Assembly (NCBI GenBank): GCA_020723105.1
Contig: DYJL01000004.1
Location: 101,813 to 165,812 of the forward strand
DNA length: 64,000 nt
DNA from: Nitrospira japonica
GTDB taxonomy: Bacteria; Nitrospirota; Thermodesulfovibrionia; UBA6902
Reading direction: 5' to 3'
Shown: positions 27,400 to 36,733 of the stretch, piece after piece
How the letters are laid out: the number at the start of each line of letters is the position of its first letter
How positions within the stretch are numbered: position 1 is the stretch's first letter
Program-made: the position numbers and the translations under genes
The notes under the pieces: model-generated
What the model was told of the DNA's origin: nothing
Seen by the model: only the letters and a program-made list of their open reading frames with translations
Databases searched by the model: none

Positions 27400-27816
27400 A
27401 TGCTTCTTGAGGAAATTAAGAATATCAAAAGTGAAAAGCGTGACCTGAGAAATTTTGGCTTAACAATGGGGATAGCCTTGGGGATATTGGGAGGGCTGCT
27501 TTGGTGGAAAGGGAAGGGCAGTTATTCCTATTTTTTGTATTTTTCCGTGGCATTTATTCTTTTTGGTGTAATTTTGCCAAACTTGTTAAAACCTCTCCAG
27601 AAGGCGTGGATGACATTTGCTGTTATCCTTGGATGGTTTATGACGAGGTTTGTATTAAGCATACTTTTCTACTTTGTATTTACTTCAATAAGTTTGCTTG
27701 CAAAGATGTTTGGCAACCGTTTTCTTGATCTGAAGATGAACAAAACCGGAAAGAGTTACTGGATTTACAGAGAAATGTCGTCTTTTGACAAATCACGCTA
27801 TGAAAAACAGTTCTGA
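27400..27816 (+). CDS. SxtJ-like membrane protein, copy 1
   Basis: This 138-aa protein has a charged N-terminus (about 1-18), hydrophobic segments at about 20-35, 42-60 and a long one at 68-100, and a basic tail with KTGKSYWIYRE. It matches the SxtJ family by size, layout and position directly after the carbamoyltransferase (8 bp, with GGAG before the ATG). The function of SxtJ is unknown. A membrane partner that brings the carbamoyltransferase to a lipid-linked substrate is a reasonable hypothesis. The gene meets the leftward GT87 gene tail to tail, 12 bp away. Confidence 0.88.
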   Translation: MLLEEIKNIKSEKRDLRNFGLTMGIALGILGGLLWWKGKGSYSYFLYFSVAFILFGVILPNLLKPLQKAWMTFAVILGWFMTRFVLSILFYFVFTSISLLAKMFGNRFLDLKMNKTGKSYWIYREMSSFDKSRYEKQF

Positions 27817-27828
27817 GAATAAATAAGA

Positions 27829-29055
27829 TCAATCTTTTATTGGCGAAGATGAGCTGGATAAATAATTACGAAACCATTCCGGTACTGAAATGAGAAAGAG
27901 ATACAGAAGACCTGACAGTACCATCCAGTTAGAGATCTCTTTTAAGACAAAAGCCGATTTTATCCCTAAAATTCTTATCGGTATGTAACTCCAGCACGAA
28001 AAAATAATTGCACATAATGTTATGAGAGGAATTGTTGAAATTCCTTTCTTTTTTATACGTAACCAGGATACCAACTGAGGGATTGTAAAGATCAGGAAGG
28101 TAAGTCTGTAATCATAATTAGTTCCCAAAAGAAAACATCCTATATAAATACCTGCTCCTGTTCTGAAGGCATCAAGATGCTCTCCTTGTTTAAAAATGGA
28201 TGCATTATTGGTTTTCAAGCTTAGTATCAGGGTCACTATAACTATTGATATAAATGCAAGATAGGAGAAAACTTTGAATATCATGATAATGTCGTCAGAT
28301 ACTTGTAGATTTAAAATGCGTGGATGTGTTAATCCCATCCAGAAGACATTTAGTCCATAAGCGCTTTTTGCATTTTTAGGGGACGTAAGATAAACCTGTT
28401 TTAGATCTTCCAGAGTGAATAGGGAGTAAACAATAAAAAAAACGCATGCTGAAATGAACAGTTTCCAGAATTCTCTCTTTTGTTCTTTTAACAGATAGAA
28501 AAATCCAAAAACCGGATAAAGCTTAAGGACGGACGCGAATAAAAACAGAAAAATTGCTGAGATACTTGAATAGTGATTTATCATTAGAGCTGCTGACAAA
28601 ATAAAAAATATTACCAACTCGATGTTCCCCCTCTCTATGCCGAGCATCACAGCCGGAGAAATTATTATTATGGATAATATGAAATATGTCAGATTATCAA
28701 ATTTCTTAAAGAACCAGAACATACCAATGCCGAAGAAAAATAGAATCATGAATATAATGCCTATCAGAGTAGTATGGCTTTGATCAATTCCGGTAATAAA
28801 TAAAATATGCCAAACCCTTGGATAATTAAGCCGGGTTCCTCTTGGATTCAAAGGATTTTCTTTCAATGGATCATATCCTTGAGAATATGATTCTGCAGCC
28901 ATAGCTAACTGGCGTGCATCAAAAAAACCCGGGGGATCCATAGGGATACTCCACTTTCTTAACAGGTAGACATTGTCAAAAAAAATGTATAGGAAGATAG
29001 ATGAGGAAATAATCAGTATGATTGCTGCAAACAGTAACAGTCTGGTCCTGTTCAT
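27829..29055 (-). CDS. GT87-type multi-pass polyprenyl-phosphate-dependent glycosyltransferase
   Basis: This 408-aa integral membrane protein has about ten hydrophobic segments. The first periplasmic loop, containing FFDARQLAM and YDPLKENPLNP then LNYPRVW, is characteristic of GT87/DUF2029 mannosyltransferase-type GT-C proteins. These use polyprenyl-phosphate sugars on the periplasmic side. It is alone on the minus strand, convergent with SxtJ copy 1 and divergent from the RmlD-like gene across 198 bp of AT-rich sequence that holds nothing else I can identify. Donor and acceptor are unknown. Confidence 0.82.
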   Translation of the reverse strand: MNRTRLLLFAAIILIISSSIFLYIFFDNVYLLRKWSIPMDPPGFFDARQLAMAAESYSQGYDPLKENPLNPRGTRLNYPRVWHILFITGIDQSHTTLIGIIFMILFFFGIGMFWFFKKFDNLTYFILSIIIISPAVMLGIERGNIELVIFFILSAALMINHYSSISAIFLFLFASVLKLYPVFGFFYLLKEQKREFWKLFISACVFFIVYSLFTLEDLKQVYLTSPKNAKSAYGLNVFWMGLTHPRILNLQVSDDIIMIFKVFSYLAFISIVIVTLILSLKTNNASIFKQGEHLDAFRTGAGIYIGCFLLGTNYDYRLTFLIFTIPQLVSWLRIKKKGISTIPLITLCAIIFSCWSYIPIRILGIKSAFVLKEISNWMVLSGLLYLFLISVPEWFRNYLSSSSSPIKD

Positions 29056-29253
29056 GTGGTTGATGGTCGAGATATTTTTAGAGTGATAGGCGGTTGTAAT
29101 GTCATAAAATGGTTATTTTTATTCTATCTTTTTAAGGCAGCAATGTAAATATCTCGTATTTTTTAGTACATTGAGGTAATATATATTTAGTAATTTTTAT
29201 TTAACTGCAATAGATTGATAATTCCCTGCGTACTTAAAAAGTGACAAGTTAGA

Positions 29254-30162
29254 ATGAATCTTAACCAAAAGACAAAAGTGATGATTATGGGATGCGGGGG
29301 GATGTTGGGGCAGGCAGTATATAACAGATTCAGTAAGGAATGTACTGTGCTGGCTACTGATATTGATTTAAACGAGTCATGGCTGCAATATTGTGATGTG
29401 AGAAATCTACATTCTGCTTTTGAACTGGCTCTGGAATTCAAACCTGATCTGATAATCAATCTGGCTGCTCTTACAGACCTTGAATATTGTGAGAAGAATG
29501 AAGAAGATTCCTGGCTTACGAACGGATTAGGCCAGGAAAACATATGTTTGATTGCAAAAAGACTTAATATTCCGGTTGTATATATATCTACAGCGGGTAT
29601 CTTTGATGGTGGAAAAGAGTATTATCATGATTTCGATACGCCTAACCCACTGGGCCTATATGGGAAGTCTAAATATTATGGGGAGATAATTACCCAGAGT
29701 TTACTGGATAAATATTTTATTTTCAGGGCTGGATGGATGATGGGTGGAGGCCCAAAAAAGGACAAGAAATTTATCAATAAAATATATAAACAGATTCAAT
29801 CCGGCGTTAAAGAACTTTTCGTTGTTGATGACAAACTGGGTACGCCGACTTATACTGTTGACTTTGCTGATTCTATATTCAGGATTGTCAGAACAGATTT
29901 TTATGGCCTTTACAACATGGTGTGTGAAGGGAGCGGGAGTCGGTATGATGTTGCATTGGAATTCCTGAAATGCCTGAATCTCGAGGACCAGATAAAAGTT
30001 AATATTGTCAAATCTGACTATTTCAGGAAGGAGTATTTTGCCCCGCGTCCGTTATCAGAGAAATTAATAAATTTGAAACTGCGCAAAAGAGATATATTGT
30101 TTATGCGTGACTGGCGGGAGTGTTTGGCAGAGTACTCATCGGTTTTTAGGATGGAGCTATAA
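29254..30162 (+). CDS. RmlD-like NAD(P)-dependent sugar reductase
   Basis: This 302-aa protein has the Rossmann motif GCGGMLG (14-20 region), NLAALTDLEYCE, STAGIFDG and catalytic Y136-K140 in LYGKSKYYGE, the pattern of dTDP-4-dehydrorhamnose reductases. RmlD makes dTDP-L-rhamnose in the last step, but no RmlA, RmlB or RmlC is in this window. So it either depends on genes elsewhere or reduces a different keto-sugar. It starts a rightward set of sugar and transfer genes (two GT2s, an SDR, an aminotransferase). Confidence 0.85.
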   Translation: MNLNQKTKVMIMGCGGMLGQAVYNRFSKECTVLATDIDLNESWLQYCDVRNLHSAFELALEFKPDLIINLAALTDLEYCEKNEEDSWLTNGLGQENICLIAKRLNIPVVYISTAGIFDGGKEYYHDFDTPNPLGLYGKSKYYGEIITQSLLDKYFIFRAGWMMGGGPKKDKKFINKIYKQIQSGVKELFVVDDKLGTPTYTVDFADSIFRIVRTDFYGLYNMVCEGSGSRYDVALEFLKCLNLEDQIKVNIVKSDYFRKEYFAPRPLSEKLINLKLRKRDILFMRDWRECLAEYSSVFRMEL

Positions 30163-30183
30163 AAATAGACGTTTATATAATAT

Positions 30184-31173
30184 ATGCTAATTTCGCAAGA
30201 GAGCGCAAAAATCCTTAGTATTGTTATTCCGACTTACAAATCGGAGGCTAATCTGCCTGTCCTGATTGAAAGACTAACGGATGTTCTGTCATGCCTGATA
30301 TACAGATATGAAATAATCTTTGTAAACGATAATAGTCCTGATAATACTATGATGGTGCTTCGTAAAGCCTGTTCAACGAATTCCAACATTAAAGTTATTA
30401 GTCTTTCCAGGAATTTTGGTCAGCAGATTGCAACTTCTGCAGGACTTAAATATGCTTCAGGTGATGCAATAATAATTATGGATGACGATTTGCAAGATCC
30501 GCCGGAATTTATTTCTGATTTGGTGAGAAAGTGGGAAGAGGGATATGAAATTGTTTATGCTATACGTAAAACACGACAGGAAAAGTTTCTCAAGAGAACC
30601 GCATATAAGCTGTTTTATCGGATGCTTTCAAAACTAAGCCATATTCATATTCCAAGAGACAGCGGCGATTTTGGCCTAATGGATAAAAAGATTGTGGCAA
30701 TAATTAATGAGATGCCGGAAAGAGACAGGTTTGTGCGTGGACTAAGGGCCTGGGTTGGCTTTAAACAGATCGGTTTGGAATACAACAGAGATGCCAGATA
30801 TAAAGGTGAACCTGCATATAATCTGATGAAAATAATGAAACTTTCCATAGATGGATTGCTTACTTTTTCCAATGTGCCAATAAAAATTTCATCAGCTATT
30901 GGTTTGATTGTTTCAGTTATAGCATTTTTAGGATTCATTCTTACACTATTTCAAAAAATCTTGACACATTATTTTCCTCAAGTTCCATTTGCTGTCTGGC
31001 CCGGATTTAGCACAATTGTTTTATCTATCTTGTTCTTGGGGGGTGTACAACTATTGAGTATTGGTATCCTGGGTGAGTATATCGGGCGCATATATAATGA
31101 AGTTAAACAAAGACCGCTTTTTTTAGTAAATGAAATGATAGGGTTTAATGAATCGGCTGCAAGAAATAAATAA
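30184..31173 (+). CDS. Polyprenyl-phosphate sugar synthase (GT2, GtrB/ArnC-like)
   Basis: This 329-aa protein has a GT-A domain with SIVIPTYKSEANL, NDNSPDNT, SRNFGQQ and the metal site MDDDLQDPPEF, followed by two C-terminal hydrophobic segments (about 233-256 and 272-297) and the tail GEYIGRIYNEVKQRP found in GtrB/ArnC/PglC-type undecaprenyl-phosphate sugar transferases. It would make a polyprenyl-phosphate sugar for a periplasmic transferase, with the GT-C at 34355 as the obvious candidate. It is followed after 13 bp by a second protein of the same kind. Confidence 0.88.
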   Translation: MLISQESAKILSIVIPTYKSEANLPVLIERLTDVLSCLIYRYEIIFVNDNSPDNTMMVLRKACSTNSNIKVISLSRNFGQQIATSAGLKYASGDAIIIMDDDLQDPPEFISDLVRKWEEGYEIVYAIRKTRQEKFLKRTAYKLFYRMLSKLSHIHIPRDSGDFGLMDKKIVAIINEMPERDRFVRGLRAWVGFKQIGLEYNRDARYKGEPAYNLMKIMKLSIDGLLTFSNVPIKISSAIGLIVSVIAFLGFILTLFQKILTHYFPQVPFAVWPGFSTIVLSILFLGGVQLLSIGILGEYIGRIYNEVKQRPLFLVNEMIGFNESAARNK

Positions 31174-31186
31174 GAAACAATAAGCG

Positions 31187-32143
31187 ATGAACAAAGATAT
31201 TTCCCTAGTTGCATTATCTGTTTTAATTCCTGTCTACAATTCTGAAAAAACCATTGATAGGCTGGTTGAGGGACTTGTCAATAATTTAGGTTCCCTTTTC
31301 AGTCTTGAGATTATACTTGTCAATGATAACTCTGCAGATCGTTCTGAAGACGTTTGCATATCATTGTTTGAAAGATACAGGGAAAATGTGAAATTTTATT
31401 CTTTGTCAAAAAATGTTGGGGAACATAATGCTGTAATGGCAGGATTGAACAGAGTTACTGGTGATTATGTTGTTATAATGGATGATGATTTTCAAAACCC
31501 GATAAGTGAAGTTGTTAAACTTCTCATTGCGGCTATGGATGGTAAATATGATGTGGTTTACTCATGTTATGAGAAGAAACAACACTCTTTTTTTAGAAAT
31601 TTTGGCAGTTGGTTTAACGATAAGGTCGCTAATTATATGCTTAAAAAACCTGAAGACCTGTATCTTTCCAGTTTCAAGGTGATAAATAGATTTTTAGTGA
31701 ATGAAATTATCAAGTATGAGGCTCCATTTCCATATATTGATGGGATCATATTGCAAATTACGGATAAGATCGGACAGGTTACAGTGGAACATTCTGCGCG
31801 TGAAGAAGGCCGTTCAGGGTACACTCTGAAAAAATTAATTTCATTATGGTTGAATATGTTCACCAATTTTTCTATTTTACCCTTAAGGGCGTCAATTGTT
31901 CTTGGTCTGATATTTGCTTTTATAGGATTGGCAATAGGGGCTGGTTCAATTATTGAGAAAATCTTAAATCCCGGCTTACCGGCTGGTTTCCCGAGTTTGT
32001 TAGTTTCAATTTCAGTTTTGGGGGGAATACAGTTAATAATGCTTGGTATGGTTGGTGAATATATCGGAAGGATTTTTCTTTCGCTTAATAAAAAACCTCA
32101 ATATACTATTAGGAAAACATACGACAATTCAAGCCAGAAATGA
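31187..32143 (+). CDS. GtrB-like polyprenyl-phosphate sugar synthase (GT2), second copy
   Basis: This 318-aa protein has the same layout as the preceding gene: LIPVYNSEK, NDNSADRS, SKNVGEHNAVMAG and the metal site MDDDFQNP, two C-terminal membrane segments and GEYIGRIFLSLNKKPQ. The acceptor-binding part is clearly diverged (DDDFQNPIS in place of DDDLQDPPE), so it probably loads another sugar. It overlaps the next gene, an SDR, by 4 bp (ATGA), which suggests that the SDR product may be its donor sugar (inference). Confidence 0.87.
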   Translation: MNKDISLVALSVLIPVYNSEKTIDRLVEGLVNNLGSLFSLEIILVNDNSADRSEDVCISLFERYRENVKFYSLSKNVGEHNAVMAGLNRVTGDYVVIMDDDFQNPISEVVKLLIAAMDGKYDVVYSCYEKKQHSFFRNFGSWFNDKVANYMLKKPEDLYLSSFKVINRFLVNEIIKYEAPFPYIDGIILQITDKIGQVTVEHSAREEGRSGYTLKKLISLWLNMFTNFSILPLRASIVLGLIFAFIGLAIGAGSIIEKILNPGLPAGFPSLLVSISVLGGIQLIMLGMVGEYIGRIFLSLNKKPQYTIRKTYDNSSQK

Positions 32144-33147
32144 AAGAGTTAATAACACCAGAGAGCTTCAGGGATAAAAAGGTTATCATAACTGGAGGGT
32201 TAGGTTTTATTGGATCTAACCTTGCTCATCGTTTGGTTAAATATGGAGCAAGAGTCTTGCTGGTTGACTCACTTATTCCTGAATACGGGGGTAATTTATT
32301 TAATATTGAGGACATCAAGAATGATGTAGAAGTGAATATTGCCGATGTCCGTGATGTTTATAGCATGCGATATCTCGTTAAGGGTAAAGACTATTTATTT
32401 AATTTAGCAGGACAGACCAGCCATACTGATTCAATGAGAGATCCTTACACAGACCTTGAAATCAACTGCCGTGCACAACTCTCTATTTTAGAGACATGCC
32501 GCAATTATAATTCTTCCATAAAAATTGTATTTGCCAGTACCAGACAGATTTATGGAGTGCCTGACTATCTGCCGGTTGATGAACGACATTTGCTTCATCC
32601 TACAGATGTAAATGGCATAAATAAGATGGCAGGGGAGTGGTATCATATTCTTTATAACAATGTTTATGGGATCAGGTCATGTTCATTACGGTTAACTAAC
32701 ACGTATGGCCCTCGCATGCGGGTGAGAGATGCCCGACAGACTTTTCTTGGCATTTGGATAAAACAGGTTATCAACGGAGAGGATATTAAAGTATTTGGTG
32801 ATGGAAAACAATTACGAGATTTTAATTTTGTGGAAGATGTGGTAGATGCACTATTAATATCAGCTATACATGAAGAAGCTGATGGCCAGATTTTTAATCT
32901 TGGCTGTAATGAATATATTAACTTGAAGGAGTTAGCTAATTTATTGATACAAATTAATAAAGCCGGATCGTTTTCCATTGTCCCTTTTCCACCAGAAAGG
33001 AAACAGATAGATATTGGAGACTATTATGGTGACTTCAGGAAAGTTTATTCAACATTAGGATGGGAACCCAAAATATCAATCAAAGAGGGATTATCTCTCA
33101 CATTGGAATATTTTCGTAAGTATGGCAAGTACTATTGGGATACTTAA
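32140..33147 (+). CDS. Extended SDR nucleotide-sugar enzyme with Asn in place of the catalytic Tyr
   Basis: This 335-aa extended SDR has GGLGFIG (19-25), D43 for NAD binding, FAST at 131-134 and GDGKQLRDFNFVEDV near the substrate site, all typical of GalE/Gmd-type enzymes. The YxxxK motif reads N158-G-I-N-K162, so Lys is kept but Tyr is Asn. Neighbouring residues (NLAGQTSHT, KMAGEWYH) are otherwise well conserved, so this is unlikely to be a sequencing error. The reaction is unknown and may use another base. It overlaps the GT2 upstream by 4 bp. Confidence 0.85.
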   Translation: MKELITPESFRDKKVIITGGLGFIGSNLAHRLVKYGARVLLVDSLIPEYGGNLFNIEDIKNDVEVNIADVRDVYSMRYLVKGKDYLFNLAGQTSHTDSMRDPYTDLEINCRAQLSILETCRNYNSSIKIVFASTRQIYGVPDYLPVDERHLLHPTDVNGINKMAGEWYHILYNNVYGIRSCSLRLTNTYGPRMRVRDARQTFLGIWIKQVINGEDIKVFGDGKQLRDFNFVEDVVDALLISAIHEEADGQIFNLGCNEYINLKELANLLIQINKAGSFSIVPFPPERKQIDIGDYYGDFRKVYSTLGWEPKISIKEGLSLTLEYFRKYGKYYWDT

Positions 33148-33242
33148 AATAGCACTGTGATATTAAGGAATATTTCTTAAAGATAACCCATGACATTATA
33201 TGAAATAAAAATACAGGAATTTACTGACAGGGAACCTGAGAA

Positions 33243-34352
33243 ATGGCGATAAAAGTTTGGGACTATCTAAAGGAATATGAAAATGAAAAGCAGGAGATTC
33301 ATGCTGCTATAGAGAAAGTATTGAGTTCAGGGTGTTTAATCCTCGGGGACAGTGTCAGGAATTTTGAAGAAGCATTCGCAAAATATTGTGGTGTGAAGTA
33401 CGGGATAGGTGTGAACAGTGGTACAGATGCACTCTTTCTCGGACTAAAAGCACTGGGTATCGGAGCGGGCGATGAAGTAATCACGGTGGCGAACACGGCA
33501 GTTCCAACTGTCTCTGCCATTGTTTCAACAGGTGCTGCACCTGTTTTTGTTGATATAGATCCTGAAACATATCTCATGGATATGTCTTTGTTAAAGAGGG
33601 TAATTACAAAGAAAACAAAATGTATTCTGCCGGTTCATCTCTATGGCCAATGTGTTGATATGGATAGTATTAGCAAGATAGCTAACGCTTATAGTTTAAG
33701 AATTATTGAGGATTGCGCCCAGAGTCATGGAGCGTTGTTTAAAGGAAAGAAAGCAGGCTCCATGTCTGACGTGGCTGCTTTTTCATTTTATCCTACAAAA
33801 GTTCTCGGTGGATATGGCGATGGAGGAATGATAATAACAGATAATCAGGATAGTTATGAAAAACTCCGGAGGCTTCGCTTTTATGGAATGGGAAAAACCT
33901 ATTATTCGGTAGAACATGGCCATAATTCAAGACTTGATGAATTGCATGCCGAGATACTTTTACGAAAGTTAAACCACCTTGAACGATATATAAGACGCAG
34001 AAAAGAGATTGCCAGTAAATATGATCAGCTTCTATCTTCTACCGGACTTGCTTTGCCGAAAACAATGTCAGGTAATGAGCATGTGTATTATTTATATGTA
34101 TGTCGTCATCACAAGAGGGATGAGATTGTTACTGAGCTTCGTAAGAGAGACATTTTCGTTAACATAAGTTATCCATGGCCTATTCATACTATGAAAGCTT
34201 ATCAATATCTAGGTTACAAACCGGGAGACTTGCCGCATACCGAAAAAGCTGCCAGTGAGATCTTCTCTTTGCCGATGTATCCTTCATTGACTGATAGAGA
34301 ACAGGGAATAGTTGTAGATGCGATATGTGAGACCTTAAAAAAGATTCAGTGA
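33243..34352 (+). CDS. DegT/DnrJ/EryC1 PLP-dependent sugar aminotransferase
   Basis: This 369-aa protein has NSGTDALFLGLKALG, D157 in IIEDCAQSHGA and the PLP lysine K186 in SFYPTKVLGGYGDGG, as in aminotransferases that convert 3- or 4-keto dTDP/UDP-sugars into amino sugars with glutamate as donor. Sequence features around SFYPTK resemble 3-aminosugar (FdtB/QdtB) enzymes, but the partner isomerase and acetyltransferase are not nearby. AGGGA precedes ATG 33243. The product sugar is unknown. Its stop overlaps an alternative GTG start of the next gene. Confidence 0.9.
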   Translation: MAIKVWDYLKEYENEKQEIHAAIEKVLSSGCLILGDSVRNFEEAFAKYCGVKYGIGVNSGTDALFLGLKALGIGAGDEVITVANTAVPTVSAIVSTGAAPVFVDIDPETYLMDMSLLKRVITKKTKCILPVHLYGQCVDMDSISKIANAYSLRIIEDCAQSHGALFKGKKAGSMSDVAAFSFYPTKVLGGYGDGGMIITDNQDSYEKLRRLRFYGMGKTYYSVEHGHNSRLDELHAEILLRKLNHLERYIRRRKEIASKYDQLLSSTGLALPKTMSGNEHVYYLYVCRHHKRDEIVTELRKRDIFVNISYPWPIHTMKAYQYLGYKPGDLPHTEKAASEIFSLPMYPSLTDREQGIVVDAICETLKKIQ

Positions 34353-34354
34353 TT

Positions 34355-35881
34355 ATGCACAATAAAAATCTATTTTTAATTATCATCTGTATTGCTACAG
34401 CAATATATTACGTACCAATGATCAAAGCTCCTTTGAATCCATACGATGAAGCAGTAATATTGGTAGGAGCAGAAAGAGTTTTAAAAGGACAAATTCCCTA
34501 TAAAGACTTCTTAACAGTGTATGGGCCTGGACAGGTTTATACATTGGCTGCACTTTTTAAATTGTTCGGGATATCAGTAACTGTAGAGAGAATATATGAC
34601 ATCGTCATAAAGTCGTTTCTTTCCATCCTTGTATTTGTAATTATAAGACTATTGTCTTCAAATAAGACTGCAATAGTTGGCTGGATAATGTCACTTATTT
34701 GGATAGAGTACTGTTCTAATCATGCCTATCCGGTATATCCGGCTGTTCTTTTCATATTTATTTGTATCTATTCATTGTTGTGTTATATGAAGCAGGGCAG
34801 ACTTTACTATATTGTTATAGGTGCTATATCAGTCGTATTTGCTATTGTATTCAGGCACGATTTAGGTGGGCTTGTTGCGATTGCTATTGCTCTTCCACTT
34901 TTGTCACGAAAAATAACAGGTACACAGAAATCATGGACCCCTTTAATTACCTATATAACAACTGGTGTTATCGCTGCATTGCCAGTAATAATTTATTTTT
35001 ATTTAAATTCTGATATCGAAGCCATAATCAATGATTTGATTCTTATTCCCATGGATATGGTTGGGATTCAACAGAAGCTTCCTTACCCGGATCTGTCAAG
35101 ATGGAATCTGCCATTTTTTATATTTCCATTGGTCTTGCTAATCGGCCTCATCAGTTTTTTCATTCTGAGAAAACGTAAAATGGATAATATATTAGCTTAT
35201 GGAATTCTTTTTATATCTCTTGTTGGGATTGCCTTCTTAAATCAGGTCTGGGGGCGGTCCGATACAATACATTTAATGCCGTCTGCTTTAGCAAGTATTG
35301 TATTGTCTCCTATCTTGTTCCATACATATTCGAAGATGCTGACGCAAAGTAAGCGTTTATATACGTTGTCTTTTATGTCTTTTATCATTTTCTTTGGCAT
35401 TACTTTATCCAAACCGATAGATAGAAAATTTCAATATCTTCCCAGTAACTATAAAATAGAAGTCGTTAATCCTGATATTGAAAGGGCAAAATATCCATTT
35501 ATTCCCTCGGACTATAAAAAGGTAGTTTCATATATAAAAGATAACACCTCACGAGATGATTATATATATGTTGGTGTAAAGAATCATGATCAACTTGTCT
35601 TCAATGATGCAATATTTTATTTTCTTGCAGAGAGAAATTGCTCAACAAAGTACCATGAGCTTAACCCAGGTCATACAACTACATTGAAAATACAGAAGGA
35701 GATGGTAGGTGAATTACAGGATAAGAAGCCACGAATAGTTGTTCTTGCAACACGAAATCGGACCGAGCCTAATCCAAGCAGTATTGATACGAAAATAGAT
35801 GTGCTTGATAATTATATTGCCACCAACTTTGAACTAAAAGAAACTTATGGTTTATTTGAGATATGGATAAGAAAGATATAA
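34355..35881 (+). CDS. GT39-like multi-pass glycosyltransferase (GT-C)
   Basis: This 508-aa protein has about ten hydrophobic segments and, after the first, the loop LNPYDEAVILVGAERVLKG with the acidic DE pair, then IPYKDF and YGPGQVY, a pattern common in bacterial GT-C transferases. The soluble C-terminal part starts near residue 375. ATG 34355 is chosen; a GTG at 34349 overlapping the preceding TGA is possible. It completes a run with two polyprenyl-phosphate sugar synthases and a sugar aminotransferase and may use their products in the periplasm. Confidence 0.82.
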   Translation: MHNKNLFLIIICIATAIYYVPMIKAPLNPYDEAVILVGAERVLKGQIPYKDFLTVYGPGQVYTLAALFKLFGISVTVERIYDIVIKSFLSILVFVIIRLLSSNKTAIVGWIMSLIWIEYCSNHAYPVYPAVLFIFICIYSLLCYMKQGRLYYIVIGAISVVFAIVFRHDLGGLVAIAIALPLLSRKITGTQKSWTPLITYITTGVIAALPVIIYFYLNSDIEAIINDLILIPMDMVGIQQKLPYPDLSRWNLPFFIFPLVLLIGLISFFILRKRKMDNILAYGILFISLVGIAFLNQVWGRSDTIHLMPSALASIVLSPILFHTYSKMLTQSKRLYTLSFMSFIIFFGITLSKPIDRKFQYLPSNYKIEVVNPDIERAKYPFIPSDYKKVVSYIKDNTSRDDYIYVGVKNHDQLVFNDAIFYFLAERNCSTKYHELNPGHTTTLKIQKEMVGELQDKKPRIVVLATRNRTEPNPSSIDTKIDVLDNYIATNFELKETYGLFEIWIRKI

Positions 35882-35949
35882 AAAAATATCTGGTGAAATA
35901 GCTTGAATATTGTTGAGTCGATGGAGAATTCTGATTACTTTCAGGTAAA

Positions 35950-36573
35950 CTAATGGCTATCTCTCTTGGGTGACAGAACGAACACTGAATAATCCCACAA
36001 TCCACTTCTTACATGGTAGTATCGCCTGACAATAAAGTCTTGTGCCAAAACAGTTTTATATTCGGTGTCAGATCGTATATTACTTCCAACATCCAATTTC
36101 TGTAAAATTTTGCCTGGGATGTTCAAGATATCCTTTGTGGGGGCGTCCTCTATCAGTAATAACATTCCATCTGGTTTCAGAATCCTTTTTGCTTCTTCTA
36201 ACACGGCAGTCATCTGTGAGTCGTCAAGATGATGAAGAAAACCTAATATTAAGATTTTGTCAAAATAATAGTTGTCAAATCCGCTTTGGATGGCATTTCT
36301 GCATATAAATGTTCTCTTGTATTTCCTTCGTGCATAATCAATGTATTTCTCCGAAATATCCATACCGTGATAGCCTTCAGGATCAAAGAGCATGCAGAAT
36401 TCACCTGTCCCACAAGGGACATCGAGAATCTTGTAATTTCTTGCATTCTTGTTGTGTAAAGAAAATTCATTCTTTATGACAGTCTTTAAAGATAAATAAT
36501 TTGCTTCAATAATTCGTCGCAACGTATTAAAAATTAAAGGCTTGTCTGCAAGATATCTGATAATTCTCTTCAT
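35950..36573 (-). CDS. Class I SAM-dependent methyltransferase
   Basis: This 207-aa protein has motif I KILDVPCGTGEF (about 48-59), D76 in HGMDIS as the adenosine-binding acid and the post-motif block FLHHLDD, followed by ILKPDGMLLLIEDAP. It has no zinc ribbon. It is alone on the minus strand, convergent with the GT-C gene (68 bp apart) and divergent from the small membrane protein at 36734. The acceptor cannot be told; a sugar or glycan intermediate is likely from context. Confidence 0.85.
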   Translation of the reverse strand: MKRIIRYLADKPLIFNTLRRIIEANYLSLKTVIKNEFSLHNKNARNYKILDVPCGTGEFCMLFDPEGYHGMDISEKYIDYARRKYKRTFICRNAIQSGFDNYYFDKILILGFLHHLDDSQMTAVLEEAKRILKPDGMLLLIEDAPTKDILNIPGKILQKLDVGSNIRSDTEYKTVLAQDFIVRRYYHVRSGLWDYSVFVLSPKRDSH

Positions 36574-36733
36574 CTGTAAAATTTATTATAAATTTTATTT
36601 AATTTTTTTCATATAACAAATAGTTGAGATTAAAGTTGTTATCGAACGTTTGACTTTTAATGGATATAACTATAAAATAAAAAAAGTTATAAGATTTTTT
36701 TATAGGCCGATATTTTTAGGGAGGAATAGTACC

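Larger units (their letters stand above)
25529..27824 (+). repeat. 2,296-bp direct repeat, copy 1 (carbamoyltransferase + SxtJ)
   Basis: The segment matches 37076-39371 at a constant offset of 11,547 bp. It begins at TGAACTTACAATTC and ends at TGAGAATAAAT. The encoded proteins are identical residue for residue, as are the translations of other frames, so the DNA appears identical throughout. The ends have no inverted repeats and no transposase, so it is not an insertion sequence. Homology stops abruptly 45 bp before the carbamoyltransferase start and 8 bp after the SxtJ stop. Confidence 0.95.

Noticed and set aside
25529..27824. Interpretation of the 2.3-kb repeat as a transposon
   Set aside because: No transposase, terminal inverted repeats or target-site duplication; the cargo is two biosynthetic genes only.
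27816..27850. Bidirectional terminator between SxtJ copy 1 and the GT87 gene
   Set aside because: The AATAAGATCAATCTTTTATT stem is short and imperfect; the stops lie only 12 bp apart and part of the sequence lies outside the repeat, so I could not support it.
33190..33252. 20-aa frame overlapping the DegT aminotransferase start, possible leader peptide
   Set aside because: No Shine-Dalgarno and no attenuator-like hairpin; only a nearby 18-bp AT-rich imperfect palindrome at 33163-33180. Too little to claim.
36650..36733. Upstream extension of the small YVDPNTG protein to 103 aa
   Set aside because: The extension would put the signal-like segment in the interior, is Lys/Phe/Tyr-rich and has no ribosome site, whereas AGGGAGG precedes the TTG at 36734.
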